Assembly (NCBI RefSeq): GCF_001296045.1
Contig: NZ_LJHS01000005.1
Coordinates: forward strand, 310,001-374,000
DNA from: Rhizobium sp. AAP43
Lineage (GTDB): Bacteria; Pseudomonadota; Alphaproteobacteria; Rhizobiales; Rhizobiaceae
DNA: 64,000 nt
Direction of reading: 5' to 3'
Position numbers and translations under genes: made by a program
The notes under the pieces: generated by a model
What the model was told of the DNA's origin: nothing
The model's input: the letters and a program-made list of their open reading frames with translations, nothing else
Database searches by the model: none
Shown here: positions 30,064-38,554 of the stretch, in pieces
Layout of the letters: each line of letters opens with the position of its first letter
Numbering within the stretch: position 1 is the stretch's first letter

Positions 30064-31323
30064 CTAACCCAGTTTGTCGATCATCGCCTGCGTGATCAGG
30101 CAGATGCCGTTCTCCGAACGGCGGAAGCGTTTGGCATCCATTTCCGGATCCTCGCCGACGATCAGGCCCTCGGGAATGACGACGCCATGATCGATCACCA
30201 CATTGGTGAGGCGAGCATGGCGGCCGATCTGCACCTTGGGCAGGATGACCGCCCCTTCGAGGCGCGAATAGGAATTGGCGCGCACACCGGTGAACAGCAG
30301 GCTCTTGTAGAGCGATGAGCCGGAGATGATGCAATCCCCCGAGACCAGCGAAGAGATCGCCGACCCGCGACGGCCTTCGTCGTCATGGACGAATTTGGCC
30401 GGCGGCGTGTTTTCCGAATAGGTCCAGATTGGCCATGTCTTGTCGTAGAGGTCGAGTTCGGGAACGATGTCCGTCAGGTCGATATTGGCCTGCCAGTAAG
30501 CGTCGATCGTGCCGACGTCGCGCCAGTAGGGTGTGCGCTCGAAATCGGAGCGCACGCAGGAGCGGGCGAAGCGATGGGCGACCGCTTTGCCGCTCTTGAC
30601 CACGTAAGGGATGATGTCCTTGCCGAAGTCGCGGCTGGAATCCGGATCGGCGGCATCCCGACGCAGGAGCTCCATCAGGAACTTGGTGTGGAAGACGTAG
30701 ATGCCCATGGAGGCGAGGGCAAAATCCTCATTGCCGGGGATGCCCGGCGGGTCGGCGGGCTTTTCGACGAAATCGATGATCCGATCCGTCGGATCGACAT
30801 GCATGACGCCGAAGCCGGTCGCTTCCATGCGCGGCACTTCCAGGCAGCCGATCGTCACGTCGGCGCCCGAATTGACGTGCTGCTGCAGCATCAGCTCGTA
30901 GTCCATCTTGTAGATGTGGTCGCCGGCAAGGATGACCATGTATTCCGGCGCGTAAGACTCGATGATGTCGGCATTCTGGTAGACGGCGTCGGCGGTGCCT
31001 TCATACCACTGCGTTTCCGACACACGCTGGGAGGCGGGCAGAACGTCGAAGCTCTCGTTGCGCTCCGGTCTGAAGAAGTTCCAGCCGAGCTGCAGGTGGC
31101 GGATGAGCGAGTGGGCCTTGTATTGGGTGGCGACACCGATGCGGCGGATGCCGGAATTGAGTGCGTTGGACAGGGCGAAGTCGATGATGCGGGCCTTGCC
31201 GCCGAAATAGACGGCTGGCTTTGCGCGCCTATCCGTCAACTCCTTCAGACGGCTGCCACGACCGCCAGCCAGAACATAGGCCATGGCGTCGCGCGACAGG
31301 CTTTTTGCCGATTTTTCCGTCAT
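30064..31323 (-). CDS. glgC: Glucose-1-phosphate adenylyltransferase
   Basis: A 419-residue enzyme that makes ADP-glucose from ATP and glucose-1-phosphate, the committed step of glycogen synthesis. The nucleotidyltransferase N terminus reads [21 protein letters not shown] split around the catalytic lysine region, with [13 protein letters not shown] following. [12 protein letters not shown] is the metal-binding segment and [10 protein letters not shown] the sugar-phosphate lysine loop. A left-handed beta-helix C-terminal domain follows, with isoleucine-patch repeats ([18 protein letters not shown]). Allosteric control by glycolytic intermediates is known for the family. Confidence 0.97.
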   Translation of the reverse strand: MTEKSAKSLSRDAMAYVLAGGRGSRLKELTDRRAKPAVYFGGKARIIDFALSNALNSGIRRIGVATQYKAHSLIRHLQLGWNFFRPERNESFDVLPASQRVSETQWYEGTADAVYQNADIIESYAPEYMVILAGDHIYKMDYELMLQQHVNSGADVTIGCLEVPRMEATGFGVMHVDPTDRIIDFVEKPADPPGIPGNEDFALASMGIYVFHTKFLMELLRRDAADPDSSRDFGKDIIPYVVKSGKAVAHRFARSCVRSDFERTPYWRDVGTIDAYWQANIDLTDIVPELDLYDKTWPIWTYSENTPPAKFVHDDEGRRGSAISSLVSGDCIISGSSLYKSLLFTGVRANSYSRLEGAVILPKVQIGRHARLTNVVIDHGVVIPEGLIVGEDPEMDAKRFRRSENGICLITQAMIDKLG

Positions 31324-31335
31324 TTAGTCCTCCCC

Positions 31336-33552
31336 TTAATGTTCCAGTTCCAGCATGATGACGGCGAGTGGCGGAAGCGTTACCCCGGCTTTCGCCCAGC
31401 CACCTTCTGCAGCGTACGCCTCCACGCGTCCGCCATTGCCCTTGCCGCTGCCACCATAGATTTCAGCATCGGTATTGAGTATCTCGCGCCAACGACCGGC
31501 CGCTGGCAAGCTCAATTCGTAACGTTCGTGATAAGTCGGTGTCAGATTGCAGATCACGGCGATGGTTTTTTCGCCAGGCGCCTTGCGAAGCCAGGCGTAG
31601 ACAGAATTGTCCTGATCATCGCCGACGATCCATTCAAAGCCTTCGCCCTCGCAATCGCGGGCATGCAGGGCCGGCTTCTTGCGGTATGTGAAGTTCAGGT
31701 CACGTACCAGGCGGCGCATGCCTTCATGCGGGGCGTAATCCAGCAGGTTCCAGTCGAGAGATCGCTCTTCCGACCACTCGCTCCATTGCGCGAATTCCTG
31801 GCCCATGAAGAGCAGCTTCTTGCCGGGGTGACCCCACATCAGCCCGTAATAGGCTCTGAGATTGGCGAACTTCTGCCAGTCGTCGCCCGGCATCTTGGCA
31901 ATCATCGAGCCTTTGCCATGCACGACTTCGTCATGGCTGATCGGCAGCACGAAGTTTTCCGAGAAGGCATAGAGCAGGCCGAAGGTAATCTCGCTGTGAT
32001 GGTGCTTTCGGTAAATCGGGTCACGGGCGAAATAGCTCAGCGTGTCATGCATGAAGCCCATGTTCCACTTGAAGCCGAAGCCGAGGCCGCCTTCATGCAC
32101 GGGCTGCGAGACCTTGGGCCAGGACGTCGATTCCTCGGCAATCGTCATGATGCCGGGATGGCTGCCGTAAACATGCGCGTTCATCTGCTGCAGGAAGCGG
32201 ACCGATTCCAGATTCTCGCGCCCGCCATACTCGTTGGGCACCCACTCGCCTTCCTTCCGGGAGTAGTCGAGATAGAGCATGGACGCGACAGCATCGACGC
32301 GCAGTCCGTCGAGATGGAACTTCTCGGCCCAGTAGAGCGCGTTGTTGATCAGGTAAGACAAGACCTCGATCCGGCCGAAATTGTAGATGGCCGTATTCCA
32401 GTCGGGGTGGAAGCCCTGGCGCGGATCGGCATGTTCGTAAAGTGCCGTACCGTCGAACTGGCGAAGCCCATGGGCATCCGTCGGGAAATGGGCAGGCACC
32501 CAGTCGAGAATGACGCTCACGCCCACCTTGTGGCAGCCGTTGACGAAACGGGCGAAGCCTTCAGGCTCGCCGAAGCGCGCGGTCGGGGCGTAGAGCCCTG
32601 TCGTCTGGTAGCCCCAGGATGGATCGTAGGGGTGCTCGGTCACCGGCATGAATTCGATATGGGTAAAACCCATGTCGACGCAGTAGGGGATCAGCCGCTC
32701 GGCCATCTCGTCCCATGACAGCATGGACCCGTCGTGACGCCGCTGCCAGGAGCCGGCATGGACTTCGTAGATCGAGATCGGCTGCCGGCGCTGGTCAATG
32801 CTTGACCAGTGCTTGCGGTGATCCTCGTCTTCCCAGACCTGCTGCAGTTCGGCGGTCGTCACCGAAGCGTTTTTTGGCCGCAGCTCGCCACGGCGGGCAT
32901 AGGGATCAGCCTTCAGCGGCAAGAGTTCGCCATGCGGGCCGATGATCTCGAATTTGTAGCTCGCGCCGGTGCGGACATCAGGTGCGAATATCTCCCAGAT
33001 GCCGGTGTCGCGGCGCAGGCGCATTACATGGCGACGGCCGTCCCACTCGTTGAAGTCGCCGACGACGGAGACGCGCCGGGCATTGGGGGCCCAGACGGCA
33101 AAATGGAAGCCATCCACGCCCTGGTGCTTGATCGGATGAGCGCCCATCTTGTCGAAGAGACGCAAATGCGAGCCTTCGCGGATGAAGTAGTCGTCCATCG
33201 GACCGAGCACCGGCCAGAAGCTATAGGGGTCGGTGACAGTCCATTCGGCATCGCCGCGGGTCGCGCGGTAGCGCACCGGCAAGATGCCCTCGAGCTTGAC
33301 GCGACCGGAAAAGAAGCCGGCATCATGGTGCCGGGTCAGTATGCCGATCTCATCGCCTGCGAGATTGCAGGCCGTGACCGTCTCGGCGCCGGGAATGAAG
33401 CAGCGGGCGACATGGCCGCCGCCGGCTGCCTGCTGAACGCCGAGAAAGGCGAAGGGGTCGCCATGCGTTCCATGGATGATGGCCTCGATTTCTGCGGCCG
33501 GTGGCGTGTCCGGCATGGCATCGTCACCGATCGTCTTCGGCGATTTTGCCAT
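31336..33552 (-). CDS. glgB: 1,4-alpha-glucan branching enzyme
   Basis: A 738-residue GH13 enzyme that introduces alpha-1,6 branches. An N-terminal CBM48 domain (HFAVWAPNARRVSVVGDFN) precedes the barrel. Catalytic motifs are DWVPAHFPTD, GLRVDAVASMLYLDYSR (nucleophile Asp), MTIAEESTSWP (acid Glu) and LPISHDEVVHGKGS. The ATG at 33552 overlaps the glgP stop by one base (TGATG), so the two are coupled. The longer frame to 33648 reads through glgP and is not used. Confidence 0.96.
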   Translation of the reverse strand: MAKSPKTIGDDAMPDTPPAAEIEAIIHGTHGDPFAFLGVQQAAGGGHVARCFIPGAETVTACNLAGDEIGILTRHHDAGFFSGRVKLEGILPVRYRATRGDAEWTVTDPYSFWPVLGPMDDYFIREGSHLRLFDKMGAHPIKHQGVDGFHFAVWAPNARRVSVVGDFNEWDGRRHVMRLRRDTGIWEIFAPDVRTGASYKFEIIGPHGELLPLKADPYARRGELRPKNASVTTAELQQVWEDEDHRKHWSSIDQRRQPISIYEVHAGSWQRRHDGSMLSWDEMAERLIPYCVDMGFTHIEFMPVTEHPYDPSWGYQTTGLYAPTARFGEPEGFARFVNGCHKVGVSVILDWVPAHFPTDAHGLRQFDGTALYEHADPRQGFHPDWNTAIYNFGRIEVLSYLINNALYWAEKFHLDGLRVDAVASMLYLDYSRKEGEWVPNEYGGRENLESVRFLQQMNAHVYGSHPGIMTIAEESTSWPKVSQPVHEGGLGFGFKWNMGFMHDTLSYFARDPIYRKHHHSEITFGLLYAFSENFVLPISHDEVVHGKGSMIAKMPGDDWQKFANLRAYYGLMWGHPGKKLLFMGQEFAQWSEWSEERSLDWNLLDYAPHEGMRRLVRDLNFTYRKKPALHARDCEGEGFEWIVGDDQDNSVYAWLRKAPGEKTIAVICNLTPTYHERYELSLPAAGRWREILNTDAEIYGGSGKGNGGRVEAYAAEGGWAKAGVTLPPLAVIMLELEH

Positions 33553-36014
33553 CAGGCTCTCCAGATTTCGTCGTTGTACTGTCTGATGGTGCGGTCGGAC
33601 GAGAACCAGCCCATGCGGGCGGTGTTGCGAATGGTCTTCGAATACCACGCGGCCTCATCGGTCCAGATGCTGTCGACCTGGCGCTGGGCGCGGGCATAGG
33701 CGTCGAAATCGGCGGCGACCATGAACCAGTCGTGATGATAAAGTCCGTCCACGAGACCGCTATAGCGCTCGCGGTCGTCTGGCGAAAACACGCCGGAGGC
33801 GATGGCCGAAAGGGCCTGCTGCAGTTCGGGTGAGGCTTCGATCACGGCGCGGGGATTATGCCCCTCGGCGCGCGTCCGGCCGACTTCCTCGGCCGTCATT
33901 CCAAAAATCACGATGTTATCCTCTCCCACATGGTCGCGCATTTCGACATTGGCGCCATCGAGCGTGCCGATGGTCAATGCGCCGTTTAACGCGAACTTCA
34001 TGTTGCCGGTTCCAGAGGCTTCCATGCCGGCGGTAGAAATCTGCTCGGAGAGGTCGGCCGCCGGCACCATGACTTCGGCCAGCGAGACATTGTAGTTCGG
34101 TACGAAGACGACCTTGAGCAGGCCGCGCACCGAGGGATCGTTGTTGATGACGCGGGCGACGTCATTGGCCAGTTTGATGATCAGTTTGGCGTTGTGGTAG
34201 CTGGGGGCGGCCTTGCCGGCGAAGAGCTTGACGCGTGGCACCCAGTCGCGTTCCGGATGTGAGCGGATCTGGTCGAAGAGCGCCACCGTCTCGATGATGT
34301 TCAGGAGCTGGCGCTTGTATTCGTGAATGCGCTTGATCTGAATGTCGAACATGGCCGACGGATCAATCTTGATGCCCATGCGGCTTGCCACCAGCTGGGC
34401 AAGCTGCTGCTTGTTGGCCCGCTTTACGGCCGCGAACTTTTCCTGGAATGCAGCATCGTCAGCAAAGGCGTCGAGCTCGGTGAGCTTGGCGGTATCGTCG
34501 AGGAAAGCAGGGCCGATGGCTTCGGTCAGGAGGCTTGTCAGATCAGGGTTGCACTGCATCAGCCAGCGCCGCGGCGTGATGCCGTTGGTCTTGTTGTTGA
34601 TGCGCGTCGGGTAGAGCTTGTGCAGGTCGGCGAAGACCGTTTCCTTCATTAGCTCGGTATGAAGCGCAGAAACGCCGTTTACCGAGTGAGAGCCGATGAA
34701 GGCGAGATTGCCCATGCGAACCCGGCGCTCGCCGCTCTCGTCGATCAGAGAGATCTGACGGATTTCGTTGTCGTTGAAGCCACGCTTCTTGCGGGCGTCG
34801 AGCAGGATCTTGGCATTGATCGCGTAGACCAGCTGCATATGGCGCGGCAAGAGGCGCTCGAAGAGCGGCACCGGCCAGCTTTCCAGTGCTTCGGGCAGCA
34901 GCGTATGGTTGGTGTAGGAGAAGGTCTTCGAGGTGATATCCCAGGCGTCGTCGAAGGTGACGCCGTGCAGGTCGATCAGGATGCGCATGAGTTCGGCGAC
35001 GGAGACGGCCGGGTGGGTGTCGTTGAGCTGGATCGCCACCTTGTCGGGCATCTGCGCAAGCGTATTGCCTTGCTGGAGATGACGGCGGACGATGTCCTGC
35101 AGCGAGGCGGAGCAGAAGAAGAATTCCTGGCGCAGACGCAGTTCCTGACCGGCCGGGGTGGCGTCGGCCGGATAAAGGACGCGGGTCAGGGTTTCGGCCT
35201 TGTTGCTTTCCCGCAGCGCGCCGATGTGGTCACCGGCGTTGAAAGCGGCGAGCAGGATAGGGTCTATCGGCTGGGCGGCCCACAGGCGCAGTGTGTTGAC
35301 GCGCTCTCCACGCCAGCCGACTGCCGGCGTGTCATAGGCGGTGGCGATGACGCGTTCGCTCTGTTTCCAGACGTAGCGCGGCTCGCCATCCGGTCCTTCT
35401 GCGGTTTCCACCGTGCCGCCGAAGCCCACTTCGTAAGAGCTTTCCCGGCGTTCGAACTCCCACGGATTGCCGTGGGCCAGCCAGCTTTCCGGCAATTCCA
35501 CCTGCCAGCCTTCGGCCATCTGCTGGCGGAAGAGGCCGTGAATGTAACGGATGCCGTAGCCATAGGCCGGAATGTTGACGGTGGCCATGCTCTCCATGAA
35601 ACAGGCCGCCAGACGGCCGAGGCCGCCATTGCCCAGAGCAGCATCCGGCTCAAGGGTTGCGATCACGTCGAATTCTACGGAGAGCGATTGCAGCGCCGTC
35701 TGGATATCGTCCATGAGGCCGAGATTGGACATTGCGTCGCGCAACAGGCGACCGATGAGGAATTCGAGCGAGAGGTAATAAACGCGCTTGCCGTTGTTGT
35801 GGTAGGTCGTGCGGGTTGATTCCATCCACTTGTCGATGACCCGGTCGCGGACAACGAGGATCGTCGCCGTCAGCCAGTCATGCGGTGTCGCGACCTTGGC
35901 GTCCTTGCCGATGCTGTAGGTCAGCTTTTCCATGATCTCGGCGGCGAGTGCTGCCGGATCGGAAACCTCGCGCTTCGGGAGGGGTAGGTCGACTTTGTGG
36001 GGTGTCTTGATCAT
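33552..36014 (-). CDS. glgP: Glycogen phosphorylase
   Basis: An 820-residue PLP enzyme releasing glucose-1-phosphate from glycogen chains. The PLP-lysine motif is EASGTGNMKFALNGALTIGT, next to LDGANVEM. Other landmarks are NGGLGRLAACFMES near residue 130, AIQLNDTHPAVSVAELMR and NYNVSLAEVMVPAADLSEQIS, whose two parts adjoin. It is the first gene of the glgP-glgB-glgC-glgA-pgm operon. An AGGCG site precedes the ATG, and a plausible promoter is seen about 75 bases upstream. Confidence 0.97.
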   Translation of the reverse strand: MIKTPHKVDLPLPKREVSDPAALAAEIMEKLTYSIGKDAKVATPHDWLTATILVVRDRVIDKWMESTRTTYHNNGKRVYYLSLEFLIGRLLRDAMSNLGLMDDIQTALQSLSVEFDVIATLEPDAALGNGGLGRLAACFMESMATVNIPAYGYGIRYIHGLFRQQMAEGWQVELPESWLAHGNPWEFERRESSYEVGFGGTVETAEGPDGEPRYVWKQSERVIATAYDTPAVGWRGERVNTLRLWAAQPIDPILLAAFNAGDHIGALRESNKAETLTRVLYPADATPAGQELRLRQEFFFCSASLQDIVRRHLQQGNTLAQMPDKVAIQLNDTHPAVSVAELMRILIDLHGVTFDDAWDITSKTFSYTNHTLLPEALESWPVPLFERLLPRHMQLVYAINAKILLDARKKRGFNDNEIRQISLIDESGERRVRMGNLAFIGSHSVNGVSALHTELMKETVFADLHKLYPTRINNKTNGITPRRWLMQCNPDLTSLLTEAIGPAFLDDTAKLTELDAFADDAAFQEKFAAVKRANKQQLAQLVASRMGIKIDPSAMFDIQIKRIHEYKRQLLNIIETVALFDQIRSHPERDWVPRVKLFAGKAAPSYHNAKLIIKLANDVARVINNDPSVRGLLKVVFVPNYNVSLAEVMVPAADLSEQISTAGMEASGTGNMKFALNGALTIGTLDGANVEMRDHVGEDNIVIFGMTAEEVGRTRAEGHNPRAVIEASPELQQALSAIASGVFSPDDRERYSGLVDGLYHHDWFMVAADFDAYARAQRQVDSIWTDEAAWYSKTIRNTARMGWFSSDRTIRQYNDEIWRA

Positions 36015-36086
36015 GGGGCGCCTGACAGAGGGAGGGATGCAGGTCGCCGCCGACTGGAGCTTCGGCGTCGCCTCGTTCGAAACCGA

Positions 36087-36115
36087 GTTTACGCATCGAA
36101 TTGAGTGGCTTGCAA
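36087..36115 (-). promoter_or_regulatory. Candidate promoter of the glycogen operon
   Basis: TTGCAA (36110-36115) and GTAAAC (36087-36092) on the minus strand are 17 bases apart, ahead of glgP. The match to the housekeeping consensus is moderate, and no other good candidate is seen in the 249-base gap. Confidence 0.3.
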
Positions 36116-36205
36116 CAAGGGAGTTGGATCGGTGTCACCAAACGGCACAGCATTGTCGGGGCGTTCCACTGGCGCCACATGAGATTAGTCGAAAATGCAG
36201 GTAAC

Positions 36206-36234
36206 AAAAAAACCGCGCTACTGAAGCGCGGTTT
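36206..36234 (-). terminator. Terminator after the TadG-like gene
   Basis: AAACCGCGC/GCGCGGTTT, a 9-bp stem with seven-base loop, followed on the minus strand by a T run. Confidence 0.85.
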
Positions 36235-36263
36235 CAATGTTCGGCCGAATGGCGGGCGGTGGA

Positions 36264-37538
36264 TCAGTTGGTCAGGCGCGTCGTGGCCTTGGCCGCCGCC
36301 TTGCCGATTTCCTCGAAGGCCTTGACAAGGCCACTCATGTCGCTCGGTTCGTAGTAGTTGCTGGCGCTTGACGCGCAGGCGCTGAGCAGCTCCTTGCCCT
36401 TGGTCGGGGCCATGAAGGCGACGGTGAAGATTTCGATACCGTCAGCCTTGGCGTTGGCGCAGTGCGTGCGGACCTGGCTGTCGATGTTGGAGTTCCAGTT
36501 CGAGCTGTTGCCCGTCATTTCGCCGTCTGTCATCAGCACGATGTAGCGGCTGAAGCGTTCATTGCCCTTGGCGGTATGAGCGTTGGTTTCCGTCGTCGCC
36601 GTCGACTTCAAGGCATCATAGGCAATCTTCATGCCGCCGGAAGCATCCGTTCCGCCGGTCGGGACGAGCGGCAGGGCCGTGATATAGGTTGACGCACCGG
36701 CAACGCCCCAGGAGAGGCCCGATTCCGTCTGGGTCGCGTCGTTGTAAGAGACGGCTCCCACTCGGACCAGGGCGTTCAACGGGTCGGCCGTCGTCAGCTG
36801 TGTCAGAAGCATGGCTGCCGCCGTCTTCAAGGCGGCGATCTTCTTCACATAGCAGGGCTTCGTCGGGCTGATATAGTTCCTCTTGCCCTGTGCAACGTCC
36901 TTATAGGCCCAGTTGGCGGCCGTATAGTTCACGCAGCTCGACAGTGTGGTATCGACGGTGTCGGTGGTAAAGGACATCGAGCCCGACCGGTCCAGGACAA
37001 GATACATGGACAGTGCGCTCTTGGTTTCCTTCGAGCTTTCCGCCTTTGCCTCGACCGCGATTTTCACGCTCTTATAACCCAGAAGCTGGGTAAAGGCGTT
37101 GGTCGGAACATCGATGCTTCCGTTGATCGTCACGTCATACGTGTTGAGCTTGGTGCCAATGTTCTTGTTGACGGAGGCGATCGCGTTCTGACCGAGGGTC
37201 AGGACGAGCTTGTCTTCTTCACCCGGTACGGCGTCCGTGGTCCCTCGGGTGTTTTTGTATTGTGTCGCGTAGAAGGTCTTGGCGAGGGCGATCGCCTGCT
37301 CGTCGGTCAAATTCTGGTTGGCCAGAGCTGAGGCCGCCGAGAGGGCCGCAGAATCGGCTGCGTCCTGCAGTGCGCTCTTGACCTGAACGAGGTTGTTCAT
37401 GTCCATCGCAACGCCAACGGTTGCGAGCGTCACAGGCAGCAGGATTGCCGTCATCATGGCAAAGTTGCCGCCCCGATCGGTGAGCATCCGGCGAACCGAA
37501 AGTCGCTTCTCAGTCTTGGTTCCAGTCATCATGTCCAT
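36264..37538 (-). CDS. TadG-like pilus-assembly protein with von Willebrand A domain
   Basis: A 424-residue protein. A short basic start is followed by the TadE/TadG-type segment DRGGNFAMMTAILLPVTLATVG, read as a conserved stretch plus a membrane helix, and the DAADSAALSAA motif typical of Flp-pilus TadE/F/G pseudopilin-like proteins. From about residue 175 a von Willebrand factor A domain begins with a complete MIDAS start, DRSGSMS, and later GTDASGGM and LMTDGEMTG. The protein is probably anchored in the inner membrane with the large domain outside. No other tad/cpa genes are nearby. ATG 37538 or 37532 may be used. Confidence 0.85.
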   Translation of the reverse strand: MDMMTGTKTEKRLSVRRMLTDRGGNFAMMTAILLPVTLATVGVAMDMNNLVQVKSALQDAADSAALSAASALANQNLTDEQAIALAKTFYATQYKNTRGTTDAVPGEEDKLVLTLGQNAIASVNKNIGTKLNTYDVTINGSIDVPTNAFTQLLGYKSVKIAVEAKAESSKETKSALSMYLVLDRSGSMSFTTDTVDTTLSSCVNYTAANWAYKDVAQGKRNYISPTKPCYVKKIAALKTAAAMLLTQLTTADPLNALVRVGAVSYNDATQTESGLSWGVAGASTYITALPLVPTGGTDASGGMKIAYDALKSTATTETNAHTAKGNERFSRYIVLMTDGEMTGNSSNWNSNIDSQVRTHCANAKADGIEIFTVAFMAPTKGKELLSACASSASNYYEPSDMSGLVKAFEEIGKAAAKATTRLTN

Positions 37539-37668
37539 CCAAAGGCAGGGTTTGGATGCTTTATGACAGAGACCTGTTTCATCCTGTTTAAGACAATCCG
37601 TATAATTCGATGCAATCCCGGCATAAGGCCCGGTTTTCGGCGGATTTTCCGATTTTTCCTGTTATTTT

Positions 37669-38550
37669 TTAGGGTTTGATCGGGATCACATCTACGGCTT
37701 GCTCGGTCTTGTGCGAGCCGTAGCTCTTCAATACGCCGATCACAGGAGCCACATCCGCATAGTCGCGACCGTAGCCGACAACGATATGATCGGTGCCGGC
37801 AGGCACGTCATTGGTCGGGTCGAATTCGAGCCAGCCGGTCAGCTTGCCGCACCAGACGCGTACCCAGGCATGCATGGCATCGGCGCCTTCCAGCCTCTCC
37901 TTACCCGGTGGCGGAATGGTGCGCAGGAAGCCGCTGACATAGCCCGCCGGTATGCCGAGGCTCCGGAGGGCCACGATCATCACATGGGAAAAGTCCTGGC
38001 AGACACCGCGCTTCAGCGCAAAGGCCTCCGTCGGCGTGGTGTCCACCGTGGTCGCCGCGGCGTCGTATTTGAAATCCTTGTGAATGCGGGCGCAAAGCTG
38101 CTCGGCGATCTGGCGCACAGTCATGCTGGGCTTCAGCTGCTCGCGGGCATAGGCCGCAATCTGCTTGTCGCGCGGCAGGCGCGGGCTCGTGCCGATGAAA
38201 TGATGCGGCGATTCCGGTTCCAGTGACCAGGTTTCGGCAATCTCGGGCGGCAAGCGGTCCAGGATCGGCGAAAAGTCGGCGGAAAGCGGCTGTGCCTGCA
38301 GCATCACACGGGCCTGCATGCGGATATCGAGCTTTTCGTGCGGCGACCGCAGAATGGCGTGGCTCGTCGCGTGGCGGAAGAAATCCGTGAAGGTCGAGAT
38401 CTCGTCCGGTGCTGGCGTGACGGTTACGGCGCCGGCGACCAGGCGTTGACGGTCTGGCAGCGAAAGCGGCAGCAGCCGCAACATGTGATGGGCGCCGGTG
38501 GCCGGGACTTCGTAGGAATAGCCGATATGCAGCGTGATGTCGTAGAGCAT
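37669..38550 (-). CDS. Transglutaminase-like cysteine protease-fold protein
   Basis: A 293-residue protein. An N-terminal beta domain (residues 1-110, YDITLHIGYSYEVP) precedes a transglutaminase-like core with an intact Cys-His-Asp triad: Cys184 in RGVCQDFSHV, His227 in MHAWVRV and Asp244 in FDPTND. No signal peptide is seen. It is the third gene of an operon with a fused ATP-grasp/alpha-E protein and a DUF2126 protein, each four bases apart. In such clusters it is thought to hydrolyse or exchange an amide made by the ligases; the substrate is not known. Confidence 0.88.
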   Translation of the reverse strand: MLYDITLHIGYSYEVPATGAHHMLRLLPLSLPDRQRLVAGAVTVTPAPDEISTFTDFFRHATSHAILRSPHEKLDIRMQARVMLQAQPLSADFSPILDRLPPEIAETWSLEPESPHHFIGTSPRLPRDKQIAAYAREQLKPSMTVRQIAEQLCARIHKDFKYDAAATTVDTTPTEAFALKRGVCQDFSHVMIVALRSLGIPAGYVSGFLRTIPPPGKERLEGADAMHAWVRVWCGKLTGWLEFDPTNDVPAGTDHIVVGYGRDYADVAPVIGVLKSYGSHKTEQAVDVIPIKP

Positions 38551-38554
38551 CGGG

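Noticed and set aside
30385..32718. 777-codon plus-strand open frame
   Set aside because: It lies antisense to glgC and glgB, both fully conserved. GC-rich codon bias produces long antisense frames.
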